DNA of 45,580 nt, from assembly GCF_020687205.1 (NCBI RefSeq), contig NZ_JAJEQE010000022.1, positions 1 to 45,580 of the forward strand, given 5' to 3'. A program made the translations under genes and the position numbers. The notes beneath the pieces were generated by a model that made no database searches, was not told the DNA's origin, and saw only the letters and a program-made list of their open reading frames with translations. This DNA comes from Hominisplanchenecus faecis. Lineage in GTDB: Bacteria > Bacillota > Clostridia > Lachnospirales > Lachnospiraceae. Positions 33,548-43,154 of the stretch are shown piece after piece. Position 1 is the first letter of the stretch; each line of letters begins with the position of its first letter.

Positions 33548-34473
33548 TATCGATTACCTCTGCTTTCCAGTACTTTTTCCAGATCTTCCGGTTTTTCAAT
33601 GGAAAATCCCTTGACACTGCAGTCGATCTTTCGAAGAAAACCAGTTAGCGTTTTCCCAGGTCCGATCTCCACAAATGTATCAACGCCATCTGCGATCATA
33701 CGCTCCACACTCTGTTGCCATAACACAGAAGATGCTACCTGCTTTGCAAGAAGTTCTTTGATTGCTTCCTCTTCTGTCACATATTCTGCTGTGACATTTG
33801 TCACATATGGGATCACCGGTGCCTGTACTGTTACCGTTTTTAAGACTTCTGCCAGTTTTTTTCCTGCCCCTTCCAGCATTGGAGAATGAAACGGACCGCT
33901 GACCTTGAGCGGCAGCACCCTTCTTGCACCGGCTTCTTTTAAAGCCATGCCCGCTCTCTCAACAGCAGTATCTTCTCCTGTGATTACGACCTGCCCCGGA
34001 CAGTTATAATTCGCCACCGAAACTCTGCCTTCTGTTTCCTGACAGATTTTCCGGATCTGTTCTCCATCCATACCGATCACAGCCGCCATCGCTCCGCCTG
34101 TCGGAACTGCTTCCTGCATAAAAATGCCTCTCTGACGCACCACGCGAAATGCTGTTTCCATATCCAGCACACCGCTCGTGATCAGTGCACCATATTCTCC
34201 GAGGCTGAGCCCCGCACTGACATCCGCAGCAAGCCCTGCTTCCCACACTGCTCCAAGGATCGCTGCTTCACAGGCGAGAATTGCAATCTGCGTGTACTGC
34301 GTTTCGTTCAGTTTTTCATTTTCTTCAAAACAGAGTGCCGGAATGTCCAGCCCGGTCGCTTTCGAAGCGAGGTCAAAAATCTCTCTTGCCTTTTCACTTC
34401 TCTCATAAAATTCTTTTCCCATGCCGGCATGCTGTGCACCCTGCCCCGGGAATACAAATGCAATTTTGCCCAT
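33547..34473 (-). CDS. fabD: Malonyl-CoA:ACP transacylase
   Basis: 308 residues. FPGQGAQHAGMGKEF at the N-terminus, nucleophile Ser in GLSLGEYGAL, catalytic His in VSGPFHSPML, and VEIGPGKTLTGF near the end. Loads malonyl groups onto ACP. Spaced 3 nt from fabK. Confidence 0.95.
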   Translation of the reverse strand: MGKIAFVFPGQGAQHAGMGKEFYERSEKAREIFDLASKATGLDIPALCFEENEKLNETQYTQIAILACEAAILGAVWEAGLAADVSAGLSLGEYGALITSGVLDMETAFRVVRQRGIFMQEAVPTGGAMAAVIGMDGEQIRKICQETEGRVSVANYNCPGQVVITGEDTAVERAGMALKEAGARRVLPLKVSGPFHSPMLEGAGKKLAEVLKTVTVQAPVIPYVTNVTAEYVTEEEAIKELLAKQVASSVLWQQSVERMIADGVDTFVEIGPGKTLTGFLRKIDCSVKGFSIEKPEDLEKVLESRGNR

Positions 34474-34476
34474 CTT

Positions 34477-35403
34477 CTATGCCTCTTTCAGAAGTTTTTT
34501 TGCCTGATCCATGATCTCTTCGATCATCTCACTGCAAGTCTGTTCCTGTTTCACCAGACCTGCACTCTGACCTGCCATAACGGTTCCTCTTGTCACATCT
34601 CCCTCCACAACTGCCTTACGCAGTGTGCCGAGCGTCATCAGCTCCAGTTCTTCAAACGAAGCCCCTTCTTTTTCCAGTTTCAGATATTCTCTGGTCATCT
34701 GATTTCTCAGACAGCGGACAGGATGTCCGGTGCTCATGCCGGTAACTTCCGAATCGATATCTCTTGCTTTCAGCACACGTTCTTTATAAGCTTCGTGAAC
34801 AATGGATTCTTTTGAAACGATAAAACGTGTCCCCATCTGAACGGCATCTGCTCCAAGCATCCTTGCTGCTGCAAATCCTCTGCCATCAGCGATGCCTCCG
34901 GCTGCGATAACCGGAATGTTTACCGCATCCACAATCTGCGGAACCAGTGTCATCGTCGTCTGAGCACCGATGTGTCCGCCGGATTCCATTCCTTCTGCAA
35001 CCAGTGCATCGGCTCCGACGCGTTCCATTCTTCTTGCAAGTGCCACGGAAGCTACCACCGGAATGACGAGAATACCCGCCTCTTTCCACATCTTCATATA
35101 TTTTTCCGGACTTCCGGCACCGGTCGTAACCGCTTTTACGCCTTCTTCTGCAACTGCCTGTGCCACTTCATCCGCATGCTGACTCAGCAGCATGACATTG
35201 ACACCAAACGGTTTGTCCGTCAGTTCTTTTGCCTTGCGGATCTCATCACGCACCCATTCGGCTGGTGCATTTGCAGCTCCGATAATACCAAACCCTCCGG
35301 CATTTGACACCGCTGCCGCAAGATTATGTTCTGCCACCCATGCCATACCGCCCTGAATGATCGGATATTTTATTCCAAGAAGTTCTGTCACTTCTGATTT
35401 CAT
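34477..35403 (-). CDS. fabK: Enoyl-ACP reductase II (FMN-dependent)
   Basis: 308 residues from MKSEVTELLGIKYPIIQGGM, with GGAGG 8 nt upstream. TIM-barrel motifs: VTTGAGSPEKYMKMWKEAG, EGMESGGHIGAQTTM (catalytic His), IAAGGIADGRGFAAA, VQMGTRFIVSKES. Reduces enoyl-ACP with NAD(P)H and FMN in place of FabI. FabK replaces the triclosan-sensitive FabI in many Firmicutes. Confidence 0.94.
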   Translation of the reverse strand: MKSEVTELLGIKYPIIQGGMAWVAEHNLAAAVSNAGGFGIIGAANAPAEWVRDEIRKAKELTDKPFGVNVMLLSQHADEVAQAVAEEGVKAVTTGAGSPEKYMKMWKEAGILVIPVVASVALARRMERVGADALVAEGMESGGHIGAQTTMTLVPQIVDAVNIPVIAAGGIADGRGFAAARMLGADAVQMGTRFIVSKESIVHEAYKERVLKARDIDSEVTGMSTGHPVRCLRNQMTREYLKLEKEGASFEELELMTLGTLRKAVVEGDVTRGTVMAGQSAGLVKQEQTCSEMIEEIMDQAKKLLKEA

Positions 35404-35470
35404 GTTATACTCCTCCATCTGTTGTTACGGATTCCAAAACAGGCTTTTATGCTTTTCCTGCTATTTATGC

Positions 35471-35704
35471 TTACGCTTCTACGCCCTTCTGTTTCAGGTA
35501 ATCCACAACACTTTCAACCGTCGTCAGCTGTTCCAGTTCTTCAGATGGAATTTCCACACCGTAAGTATCTTCCAGGGACATCACAAGTTCAAACAAATCC
35601 AGGGAATCTGCACCCAGATCCTCTTTAAAAGAACTTTCCATTTTAATCTCCTCTGCCGGACAATTTAACTGTTCTGCGATTAATTCTTTCATTTTTTCAA
35701 ACAT
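35471..35704 (-). CDS. acpP: Acyl carrier protein
   Basis: 77 residues from MFEKMKELIAEQLNCPAEEI, with AAAGGAG 8 nt upstream. The longer ORF extending to 35782 runs into the promoter leader and is rejected. The phosphopantetheine site is Ser in DLGADSLDLFELVMSLED. Carries all acyl intermediates. First gene of the fab operon, with a 67-nt gap to fabK that contains no clear terminator. Confidence 0.96.
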   Translation of the reverse strand: MFEKMKELIAEQLNCPAEEIKMESSFKEDLGADSLDLFELVMSLEDTYGVEIPSEELEQLTTVESVVDYLKQKGVEA

Positions 35705-35834
35705 TTTGATTTCTCCTTTATTTTTCATGGTTTTATTTGCATCATGCCAGGGACTTGCATGCAAAGCATCCTTCTTGCCCACAAGATAAGATTATTTCCC
35801 TGACATCTTGTATTTTATTATGCATCTCAAATAT

Positions 35835-35847
35835 TTTGACTTTCAAA
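35835..35847. promoter_or_regulatory. FabT-type operator over the fab start site
   Basis: TTTGACTTTCAAA, an inverted repeat TTTGA-N3-TCAAA matching the MarR-family FabT box. It overlaps the last base of the -10 box and the predicted start site, so binding would block the promoter. Confidence 0.65.
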
Positions 35848-35875
35848 GTATAATGCAAGAAAAATCATTTGTCAA
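35847..35875 (-). promoter_or_regulatory. Promoter of the fatty-acid operon
   Basis: On the minus strand TTGACA (35870-35875), 17 nt, TATACT (35847-35852). Near-consensus housekeeping promoter, about 140 nt ahead of the acpP start codon. Confidence 0.85.
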
Positions 35876-35884
35876 GAAAAATAT

Positions 35885-35897
35885 TTTGATAATCAAA
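35885..35897. promoter_or_regulatory. Second FabT-type operator upstream of the -35 box
   Basis: TTTGATAATCAAA, a perfect TTTGA-N3-TCAAA palindrome, exactly 50 bp from the first site and in phase for cooperative binding or looping. A FabT-like gene is not in the window. Confidence 0.65.
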
Positions 35898-35950
35898 GTT
35901 TTGTTTCAACCGGCAAAGATTCTTTCTCTATATGTGGTAAGCAACTGTTC

Positions 35951-38900
35951 TTATTTTGTAATTTTTACGCTTGCTTTCTGGCCTTTTTTCTTCAGCAGTC
36001 GCTTATAAGCTGTTAACTTTGTTTTCGGAACTTTAATCGTGCATTTTTTATGGATACCTTTCAATGCATTTTTTCCGACGCTCTTCAACAATTTTGATTT
36101 TATCGTGATCGCTTTCAGATTTTTCGCCCCGCTAAATGCACCGGCACCAATCTTGGTTACTTTATTTCCAATCGTAACTTTCTTCAGCTTTCTGTTGTTT
36201 TTAAATGCATTCTTGTCAATTGCGGTTACTTTATAACGTCCATCCGCAAGTTTTACACTTGCAGGCACGTTAAAAGATGTATTTTTATCATTCATCGGTT
36301 TTACAAATGTGACTGTTTTCCTGGTTCCGGTGATGCGGTAAATGCCTTTTCCTGACTTTTGTTCACTGCCAACCGTCATTGTGGAACCCGTTGTCGATTC
36401 CTGGTTATCCGGAACAGACGGTTTCGGTGCCGGTGTTGGATCTGGTTTTGGATCTGGATCTGGCGTTGGATCTTTTGGAATTTCTACCGTAACGCTGCAG
36501 ATTGCCGTCTTATTTCCGTCTACCGTTGTAACCGTTACAACAGCTGTTCCGTCTGCTTTTGCGGTAACTTTCCCTTCTTCATCCACGGTTGCCACCTCTT
36601 CCCTGTCACTCGAAAAGCTTACCTGCTTATTCGTTGCATTCTTCGGTGCTACCGTTGCTGTAAGCTGTACGGTCTGTCCCCTTTCTGTCAGTTTTACTTC
36701 GGATAGATCCAGCGTGACATCCTTAACTGCAATCGCAGACTCACCGATCACATCTGCCAGTTTAAATTTTGCCTGTTTGATGTAGCACAGGTCTGTCTTG
36801 ACATTATAGCCGCTGCCGTCACTTCCCTGCCAGCTCTGTGAAAATTCTTTATCCCAGTGTCCGTAAGAATCCATGACAAAGGTTCCGTCCGATAAGACAA
36901 CAAATCCGGTGTATCCGGTATCTCCGGAGTAACGGTTGTTGGCCCAGTCCTCACAGAGCAGGATATGACACTGTCCGTCATTTTGTTCCATCAGATCTTC
37001 ATAAGTTCCTACCCATGCAACCCAGTCACCTGCCATCCAGTCGTTTGCACCGTCGAACTGATTGTTGTTATTGAGATCAAACTGTATTTCACGGAAGGTG
37101 ATCACCAGCTTGCCGCTGATCGGATCGTACATTGCTTTATGGCGTTCTCCGGCAAGAGATCCCGGAAGATCCATCGGTTCAGACCAGTTTTTTCCTTCGT
37201 CATCTGAGTAAATCAATGTGGACGGATTGTTATGGGACTGACTTCTTGCCAGACCGACAATACGTTTGCCGTCCGGCGAGCGGAACATTCCGATCTCACA
37301 CATCTGATATTTGCTCTCTGTTGTGCGATATGCACTCAGATAAGGTTCCGGCTCTGACCACTGTTCCTTTCCGTTTTCGTCAAAAGTCAGATATGTTTTA
37401 TAATTGACATAATTTGCATCATGATAAACGCCCATCCATTTCTGGATATCTTTTCCGTTTTCATCTTTTAACTGCACAAGACTTGCCATCGCAACGATAG
37501 TGTAGTTTGTGGTTCCGTCTTTTTTCTTTTCATGCCAGTTTTTGTATTCGGTCCATGTCTTGCCGCCGTCATCTGAATAGGAAGTATTCCATCCGCCGAT
37601 GTGACCATTCGCATCTGCCTCCCCGGATCCCCAGTTTGGCAGACCGGTGATCAGCATCAGCCTCGTCGTTCCATTCTCCAGATGCAGTTTGTAAATCGTC
37701 GGTGTTTCCAGTGATTTTGCCCAGGAAGACGGAATATCCGTCTTTTCCGTCCAAGTCTCTCCGGCATCCTCACTTACCTTCATAACCAATTTACCATGTC
37801 CGTGTCCGACCGGATAGACAGTGATCAGGGTACGATTGTCATCCAGCATAACCATATCTGGCTGTCCAAGGTAACGTCTTCCTTTTTCATTGCTTTCGTC
37901 TTTATCAATATCAGACAGTTTGGATTCATTCAGCTTATAAACCGGAACTGTGTTGTGGATCGTAATCTCTTTGATAACACGGATCTCTACCGTTTCTTCA
38001 TACCCGGACGCTGCATTTTTCACAAGGATCTGTGTCGTACCGCGTTTCTTTGCCTGTACCATTCCATCTTCGCTTACGGTTGCAATCTCCGGATCTGAAG
38101 AGGTATAAGTGATTGTTTTATCTTCCTGATCACTGATCAGATTTGTCACGACCTGCCAGCTCTCACCAACTTTTAATTCTTTTTTCATTTCCTGAATATT
38201 CAGGCCTTTTCCCATCATACCAGCCAGAATTTCATTTTCCGTGAGTACGCGGTTATAAATTTTCAGTTCGTCAATCTTACCTTCAAATCCACTGCCGCCG
38301 AAAAGATCAGCCGGGCAAGGAAAAGCATTTGTTTTTGTCCAGGCATTTGTCTGAACCACTGTTCCGTTGACATAAAGAGACAGACCGTTTGTCTTATCCT
38401 GTGTCCATGTCATATGTACCCATGTTTCTGCCGGAAGTGTATACTGGAAAGTCAGAACATCACCGCTTCCCGTCCCTACATGTACACCGGTTTTCAGATT
38501 GGAGGAACTGATCGCAGCATCAAACGAATATTTTCCATCACTGCTCATCAGAACAGAGCTTCTCTCTGAAAGAGCTTTGCTGTATATCCAGTAACTGACT
38601 GTCCATGCATCTTCTGTAACAAGTGCGTTCGAAACAGAAGCTCCTGTTATATTTTTCTCAATCTCAAGTGCACTGCCGAATTTTCCGCTACTGATCTTTC
38701 CACCGGAAAGCACTGCATTTCTGCTGCCCCATTCATCTGCAATCTGATCATCGCTTACATGATCAAAAGAATAATAAGATATTTTATCTGTACTCGGTAC
38801 TTCGGCAAGTTTTACCTGTACTTTTATGATTGCCTTCTTTGAGCTGTCCAGTTTTGAAACTGCTGTTATGGATGCCTTACCAACTTTTTTCGCCGTCACA

Positions 38901-41344
38901 AGCCCCTGGCCAGAGACGGATACCACATTTTCATCATCAGATGTATAGGTAAGGCTGGTATTTAATACATTTTCCGGTGTAAAGACCGGCGTCAGTTTTT
39001 TCGTCTCACCTAAGGACAATATGATCTCACTTCCTTCTGCAAAGGTAAGCTTTGTGATCTGATCGGTTCCACCCGCTCGCTTTGTCACATATTTTTCTGT
39101 GATTTCTGCGATTCCCTGTTTAAATGCAGTCATCTCTGCAGACAGTTTTGTCTTTTCGGTATCTGTCAGATATCTTCTTCCTGTTCCTGCTGTTGTTGTT
39201 ACCTTGGCATAAAGTGCATCGATATCCTCTGCAAGAGACGGAATTTCCTGCTCCATCAAACGAAGTTTATTGACATCTCTTACTCCTTCTGCCATCCGCT
39301 CCAGACGTACAGAACTTTTTACTTCTTTTGCTGTTGCATTTTTTTCAGACGGATAAAGCAGGAAACAGTCTCCCGGTTCAAATGCATTGTGTGTGGCATC
39401 TTCCAGTGGATTTTCTATCCATGCATCGTATGCCCAGCGTAAGAATCCTGCTGTCTCCAACTTTCCTGCATTGATGACTGACCAGTAACTTTCTGCCGGC
39501 ATACTCAAAGAGAAATTACCGGGGATATGCTCCGTACAGGAATAAAGGGTAGTACGAAATCCTTTCTGTTCTCTTTCCTGCAGCAATTTTGCAAATTCTG
39601 TCGGATGTGCCGCTGCCGCAGAATCTCCGACATTCAAATCCGTCACCCGCATTGCCAGATCTTTTTTGTCAATAAAATGATCCATCGCTCCGGCTGTTTT
39701 AAGACTCTGTCCATGAATATTTTTCACAGAATCAACCAAATCAAAGGCTGCCGCTGAAAAACCACGCTCATCAATACCAATATAAGCATCGTCAAACCAT
39801 CCTTTTGTTTCCAGATGTGCAACTAGGTCTGTCAGAAAATTTGTCCAGGTCTTTGTATATTCTGCACTTCCTGCTGTAAAGGACTGATATTTTAAAGTGG
39901 CATTCTCCCAGTATGCAAAAGAATTATGCCACGGTGCAATGCTGTACAGCACAATTTTGTCACCAATTCCAAGATTTTTATTAAATGTCACCCATTTGTC
40001 AAAATTGGTGTAATCATAAGAAAAAGTGCCATCTGCATTTTTCGTCCATTTCACCATAGATGGATAATGAACTGCGTTTTTACTGTAAGTCTGGCCATTC
40101 CATGCCTCTTCGACAATAGATGTAGTAATTGCATGACCGCCGATCTCTTTGTACTTTTTCATGATCGGCTCCAGGATTTTCAGATGCTCTTCCGAAAACG
40201 GTGTCACTCCATAGTATTCTGCACTGGTATACGGGTACTGCCACAGTTCAATATCAAATGTATTCTCGAATTCATCTGCATCCGGCAGAACTGCATCCTG
40301 TACTTTTACGGTATAATGAAATACCAGCGGCGTTTCGATTCCGTCTGCTGTTGCTGTCACTGTCCCTGTATAAGTTCCTGCTTTCGCATCTTTTGGGATA
40401 TTGAATGTCACCCATACCGGCTGTAGTTGATTCCATGAAATATTGACCGGATCTTTTCCATAAAGAATATCCGAAGATTCACTGCGGTTGCTTCCGTTAT
40501 CTGCCGGAACTGCACGATCCTTGCTTCCATATCCCAGATAACTTCCGTTATAAGCTTTTGTTGATTTTACAAAAAGAGTCTGCACATGATCTGCTGTGAT
40601 TTTTGACGTTCCGTTTGTAAGATCACTTGCCGTAACTCTGACATTCTCAAGGCTGCAATTTTTGGAAAACAGAACCAGTTCACTGTTTGCTTTGTCATTT
40701 TTCCAGGCTGTCACTTCTGTTTCTGTCGCAGTTTCTTTTGAAACAGCTGCATACTGATCCTGCGTATACTGATCGTCTGTGCTCTTAACCGTACCTCCAA
40801 GATCCGGTGTCCCGATATATGGCTGATGTGTCACTTTTGCATATGCAACCTGATTGACCACCTTTGATCCTGTTTTTTCATTTAATGTCACTGCTTTTAA
40901 TGTATGACTGCCTTCGGAAAGCCCCGTGATCCGATATACACTGACTGCACCGGATCTGGATGACTGATACAGATCCACCGTCTGGCTGTATTCTCCGTCA
41001 ACCATATACAGAACCTTTCCATGTGCAGGTGCTTTTACGGCATAGATTTCAACCGCACTTCCATTGAACATCAGTTCATAATAACACTGCCCGGCATTTG
41101 CATCCGATGTACCAAGATCAATATATGCCTCTTGTTCCTGATTCACGATCCAGCTTTTTCCGGAATAAGCAGTATATTTAAAATAATTCATCTGATTCGT
41201 ATCCGTCACGTTTACTTTTACTTCTTCTGTCACTTCGCTGCCTGTATCATTTGCTTCGACCCGCAGTGTCTGTGTCATAAACGGACAGATCAGCAAAATT
41301 GCCAAAAGCAAGCCAAATATTGACTTTTTCATGTTCTTTTTCAT
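35951..41344 (-). CDS. Large secreted multi-domain glycosidase (DUF4091/GH123-like plus sialidase-like)
   Basis: 1797 residues with GGAGG before the ATG. Order: signal peptide (1-31); N-terminal beta domain (about 47-175); Ig-like domain then DUF4091/GH123-like catalytic barrel (about 350-690), with the candidate catalytic pair Asp525-Glu526 in AYIGIDERGF; Ig-like BIG2 domain (about 764-845); LamG domain (about 851-1038); second BIG2 (about 1045-1125); sialidase-like propeller (about 1131-1528) with three Asp boxes, SEDAGETW, SDDGGKTW and SDDEGKNW; third BIG2 (about 1535-1621); Pro/Asp linker; LRR_5-like tail (about 1655-1797). It likely trims GalNAc- or sialic-acid-bearing host glycans. Its exact substrates are unknown. 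No terminator separates it from the fab promoter. Confidence 0.85.
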   Translation of the reverse strand: MKKNMKKSIFGLLLAILLICPFMTQTLRVEANDTGSEVTEEVKVNVTDTNQMNYFKYTAYSGKSWIVNQEQEAYIDLGTSDANAGQCYYELMFNGSAVEIYAVKAPAHGKVLYMVDGEYSQTVDLYQSSRSGAVSVYRITGLSEGSHTLKAVTLNEKTGSKVVNQVAYAKVTHQPYIGTPDLGGTVKSTDDQYTQDQYAAVSKETATETEVTAWKNDKANSELVLFSKNCSLENVRVTASDLTNGTSKITADHVQTLFVKSTKAYNGSYLGYGSKDRAVPADNGSNRSESSDILYGKDPVNISWNQLQPVWVTFNIPKDAKAGTYTGTVTATADGIETPLVFHYTVKVQDAVLPDADEFENTFDIELWQYPYTSAEYYGVTPFSEEHLKILEPIMKKYKEIGGHAITTSIVEEAWNGQTYSKNAVHYPSMVKWTKNADGTFSYDYTNFDKWVTFNKNLGIGDKIVLYSIAPWHNSFAYWENATLKYQSFTAGSAEYTKTWTNFLTDLVAHLETKGWFDDAYIGIDERGFSAAAFDLVDSVKNIHGQSLKTAGAMDHFIDKKDLAMRVTDLNVGDSAAAAHPTEFAKLLQEREQKGFRTTLYSCTEHIPGNFSLSMPAESYWSVINAGKLETAGFLRWAYDAWIENPLEDATHNAFEPGDCFLLYPSEKNATAKEVKSSVRLERMAEGVRDVNKLRLMEQEIPSLAEDIDALYAKVTTTAGTGRRYLTDTEKTKLSAEMTAFKQGIAEITEKYVTKRAGGTDQITKLTFAEGSEIILSLGETKKLTPVFTPENVLNTSLTYTSDDENVVSVSGQGLVTAKKVGKASITAVSKLDSSKKAIIKVQVKLAEVPSTDKISYYSFDHVSDDQIADEWGSRNAVLSGGKISSGKFGSALEIEKNITGASVSNALVTEDAWTVSYWIYSKALSERSSVLMSSDGKYSFDAAISSSNLKTGVHVGTGSGDVLTFQYTLPAETWVHMTWTQDKTNGLSLYVNGTVVQTNAWTKTNAFPCPADLFGGSGFEGKIDELKIYNRVLTENEILAGMMGKGLNIQEMKKELKVGESWQVVTNLISDQEDKTITYTSSDPEIATVSEDGMVQAKKRGTTQILVKNAASGYEETVEIRVIKEITIHNTVPVYKLNESKLSDIDKDESNEKGRRYLGQPDMVMLDDNRTLITVYPVGHGHGKLVMKVSEDAGETWTEKTDIPSSWAKSLETPTIYKLHLENGTTRLMLITGLPNWGSGEADANGHIGGWNTSYSDDGGKTWTEYKNWHEKKKDGTTNYTIVAMASLVQLKDENGKDIQKWMGVYHDANYVNYKTYLTFDENGKEQWSEPEPYLSAYRTTESKYQMCEIGMFRSPDGKRIVGLARSQSHNNPSTLIYSDDEGKNWSEPMDLPGSLAGERHKAMYDPISGKLVITFREIQFDLNNNNQFDGANDWMAGDWVAWVGTYEDLMEQNDGQCHILLCEDWANNRYSGDTGYTGFVVLSDGTFVMDSYGHWDKEFSQSWQGSDGSGYNVKTDLCYIKQAKFKLADVIGESAIAVKDVTLDLSEVKLTERGQTVQLTATVAPKNATNKQVSFSSDREEVATVDEEGKVTAKADGTAVVTVTTVDGNKTAICSVTVEIPKDPTPDPDPKPDPTPAPKPSVPDNQESTTGSTMTVGSEQKSGKGIYRITGTRKTVTFVKPMNDKNTSFNVPASVKLADGRYKVTAIDKNAFKNNRKLKKVTIGNKVTKIGAGAFSGAKNLKAITIKSKLLKSVGKNALKGIHKKCTIKVPKTKLTAYKRLLKKKGQKASVKITK

Positions 41345-41396
41345 TCATTTCCTCCATTTTTTCTTTTTCATAGTGCTCTCTGATTGTCTGTTATTT

Positions 41397-42250
41397 TTAT
41401 AGTCTTATCCGATATACACATCCTTTCTTGGTAATTTCGAACAATATTTCTCGCTTATAATAATCTTTTTTGAAGAAAATGTAAATATTTTTTATTCTTC
41501 CCAAACATTTTCTGACTGAAGAAGTGACGCAGAAATCAAATCCATTTTTTTCCTCGGTAATCTCAAAAGTACCCTTCGAAATCTGTTTCATACTGCGACA
41601 GGTTTTGGCCGGTCCTTTTCTGACCGGAATGCTGCCGGTTTTTACCTGTACTCTATATGGTAATTTTACAGATACGTAAACTTTTTTCCCTGAAGTATTG
41701 TATACACGATACCCGACATACTGATCCGCATTTTTCTCCGAAATTCCTTTCTGAAAGGTTTCCCAGGTATTTTTTCCTTCATTATATACATAAGGGTTTG
41801 GACAGATTTTTCCGGTCACATCATAATGACGTATCACATGATCTGCCGAGACATGATATTTTTTCATCAGATACCGGACCAGCTCAATGGTCGACCGCAG
41901 CGTCTTATTTTCAAAATACCAGTCCCGGTCGGTCGCTCCAAGTGTTTGTGTTCCCCTTTTTCGCACGCACATTTCAATCCCGATACTGTTGGCATTTCTG
42001 CATTCCAGATGTTTATAGCTGCTCGCCCCGCAATGCCAGGCAATGTTCTGGTCTTCCACACACTGCCAGATCTCACTGTCAATCCCGACAAAATAATGTG
42101 CCGATGATCCACGATCCCGCCGCCATAATAAATGCAGTTCTCCTTTGCCCCTCCCAGTGCACCAACATAGTGAATAACAATATATTTAATCCTGGAACTG
42201 TTCCCTGGAGTATAATTATATTTTGAGATCATGCGATTGATTTTGTTCAT
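41397..42250 (-). pseudogene. Decayed phage N-acetylmuramoyl-L-alanine amidase
   Basis: The N-terminal piece (MNKINRMISKYNYTPGNSSR, then VIHYVGALGG) and the remainder (EDQNIAWHCGASSYKH, then IRHYDVTGKICPNPY) lie in different frames. One base is missing near 42119, within the GGG-NRE segment. It lacks a linker of about 40 residues present in the intact copy at 43376-44260, and its C-terminus drifts out of family sequence after KNGFDF. It is a diverged copy of the prophage amidase and points to an older insertion of a related phage beside the cotJ genes. Confidence 0.85.
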
Positions 42251-42575
42251 ATTACATATACAATTCCTTTTTCTTTAGTGTATGCAGCTTTTTTGTAAAA
42301 GCTTATTTGGATGTTTATATGCATAAAAATTCTTGGAATCCAATTTTTGTATACAAAAAGAGAGTCTGTTTCCAAGCCTTATAACATCTGATTTCGTTTT
42401 CTTAATTTCCCGCAACTCGGGTAGTATTTAACCAAATCAAGGAAGTCCCATGCTTCAATTGCGAAAAGCAATAAGATATCCTATATTACAGAACAGTTAA
42501 AAAACTGCAAGGAACTATTTATAGCATTTTTCATAAACTTATATTGAACTGATTATTTAATAGGAGGAAAAACAG
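42251..42575. other. Intergenic region between amidase pseudogene and cotJ
   Basis: Contains a 34-bp near-copy (42344-42377) of the terminator flank next to the intact amidase (44281-44314, one mismatch), but with the hairpin destroyed. Then a short CCCG-CAACT-CGGG stem (42411-42423), copy B of the 39-bp dispersed repeat (42427-42465) and an AT-rich stretch that must hold the cotJ promoter. CATAAACT at 42532-42539 is a loose sigma-E-like -10. No convincing -35 was found. Confidence 0.5.
42427..42465. repeat. Copy B of the 39-bp dispersed repeat
   Basis: Inverted relative to copy A (17594-17632), 36 of 39 identical. On the minus strand it can be read as FAIEAWDFLDLVK, then YYPSCGKLRKRNQML and a stop, a coding-like tail of an unidentified gene. 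Confidence 0.7.
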
Positions 42576-42767
42576 TTGCAGTATCAAAATTTTTGCTGTC
42601 AGAAATCAGAAAAAGAATCTTGCCTGGAACAGTATCCACTTGCTATGGCATATGTTCCATGGCAAAAATTTGATAAATCGTTTTCTTTATGTCATGCTTT
42701 AAAGGCCGGTACCATATTTCCATGTCTTGAAAAACCATTTTGCGGAAAAGGAGGCAGATGTCAATGA
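42576..42767 (+). CDS. cotJA: Spore coat associated protein CotJA
   Basis: 63 residues with TTG start 8 nt after GGAGG. The conserved PLAMAYVPWQKFDKSF identifies CotJA. It is rich in Cys at the C-terminus (CLEKPFCGKGGRC). First gene of the sporulation operon cotJABC, expressed in the mother cell under sigma-E in known species. Overlaps cotJB by 4 nt. Confidence 0.9.
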   Translation: MQYQNFCCQKSEKESCLEQYPLAMAYVPWQKFDKSFSLCHALKAGTIFPCLEKPFCGKGGRCQ

Positions 42768-43153
42768 ATGGCTGCAATCATTACAGAATGAACAATTCCT
42801 GTATGCGAAATACAAACAACCGACAACCGATGCCTAATCGGCAGCAGATGGATATGCAGCCGGACAAAAATACGGAATGCGGAAGAAGACGGCAGCCGGA
42901 CAAAAAAAGTTTACTGAATGAAATCAATGAATGTAGTTTTGCTGTCAATGATATGCTCCTTTATCTAGATACCCATCCGTGTGATGAAGCAGCCCTTTCC
43001 TATTTTATGGAACACAAAAATCGTCGAGTTGCCGCATTGAAAGAATATGCAAAGTATTATGGACCGCTTACCATTGATACCGCAGACGATGAAGCAAGTG
43101 AAAGCTTTTTATGGGTAGAAACACCTTGGCCATGGGAAGGAGGCGGCTGCTGA
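42764..43153 (+). CDS. cotJB: Spore coat protein CotJB with extended N-terminus
   Basis: 129 residues from the ATG overlapping the cotJA stop (ATGA). Starts at 42758 and 42740 are possible. The family core is KKSLLNEINECSFAVNDMLL, LDTHPCDEAALSYFMEHKNR, YGPLTIDTADDEA and the ending ETPWPWEGG. Usual CotJB is about 87 residues. Here about 45 extra residues rich in Asn, Met, Gln and Arg precede it, probably disordered coat-matrix sequence. Confidence 0.88.
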   Translation: MNGCNHYRMNNSCMRNTNNRQPMPNRQQMDMQPDKNTECGRRRQPDKKSLLNEINECSFAVNDMLLYLDTHPCDEAALSYFMEHKNRRVAALKEYAKYYGPLTIDTADDEASESFLWVETPWPWEGGGC

Positions 43154-43154
43154 T

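Noticed and set aside
35705-35782. 26-residue extension of the acyl carrier protein
   Set aside because: It lies in the operon leader, and the ATG at 35704 has the RBS and the family start.
41867-42250. 127-residue ORF as an independent gene
   Set aside because: It is the frame-shifted N-terminal part of the decayed amidase.
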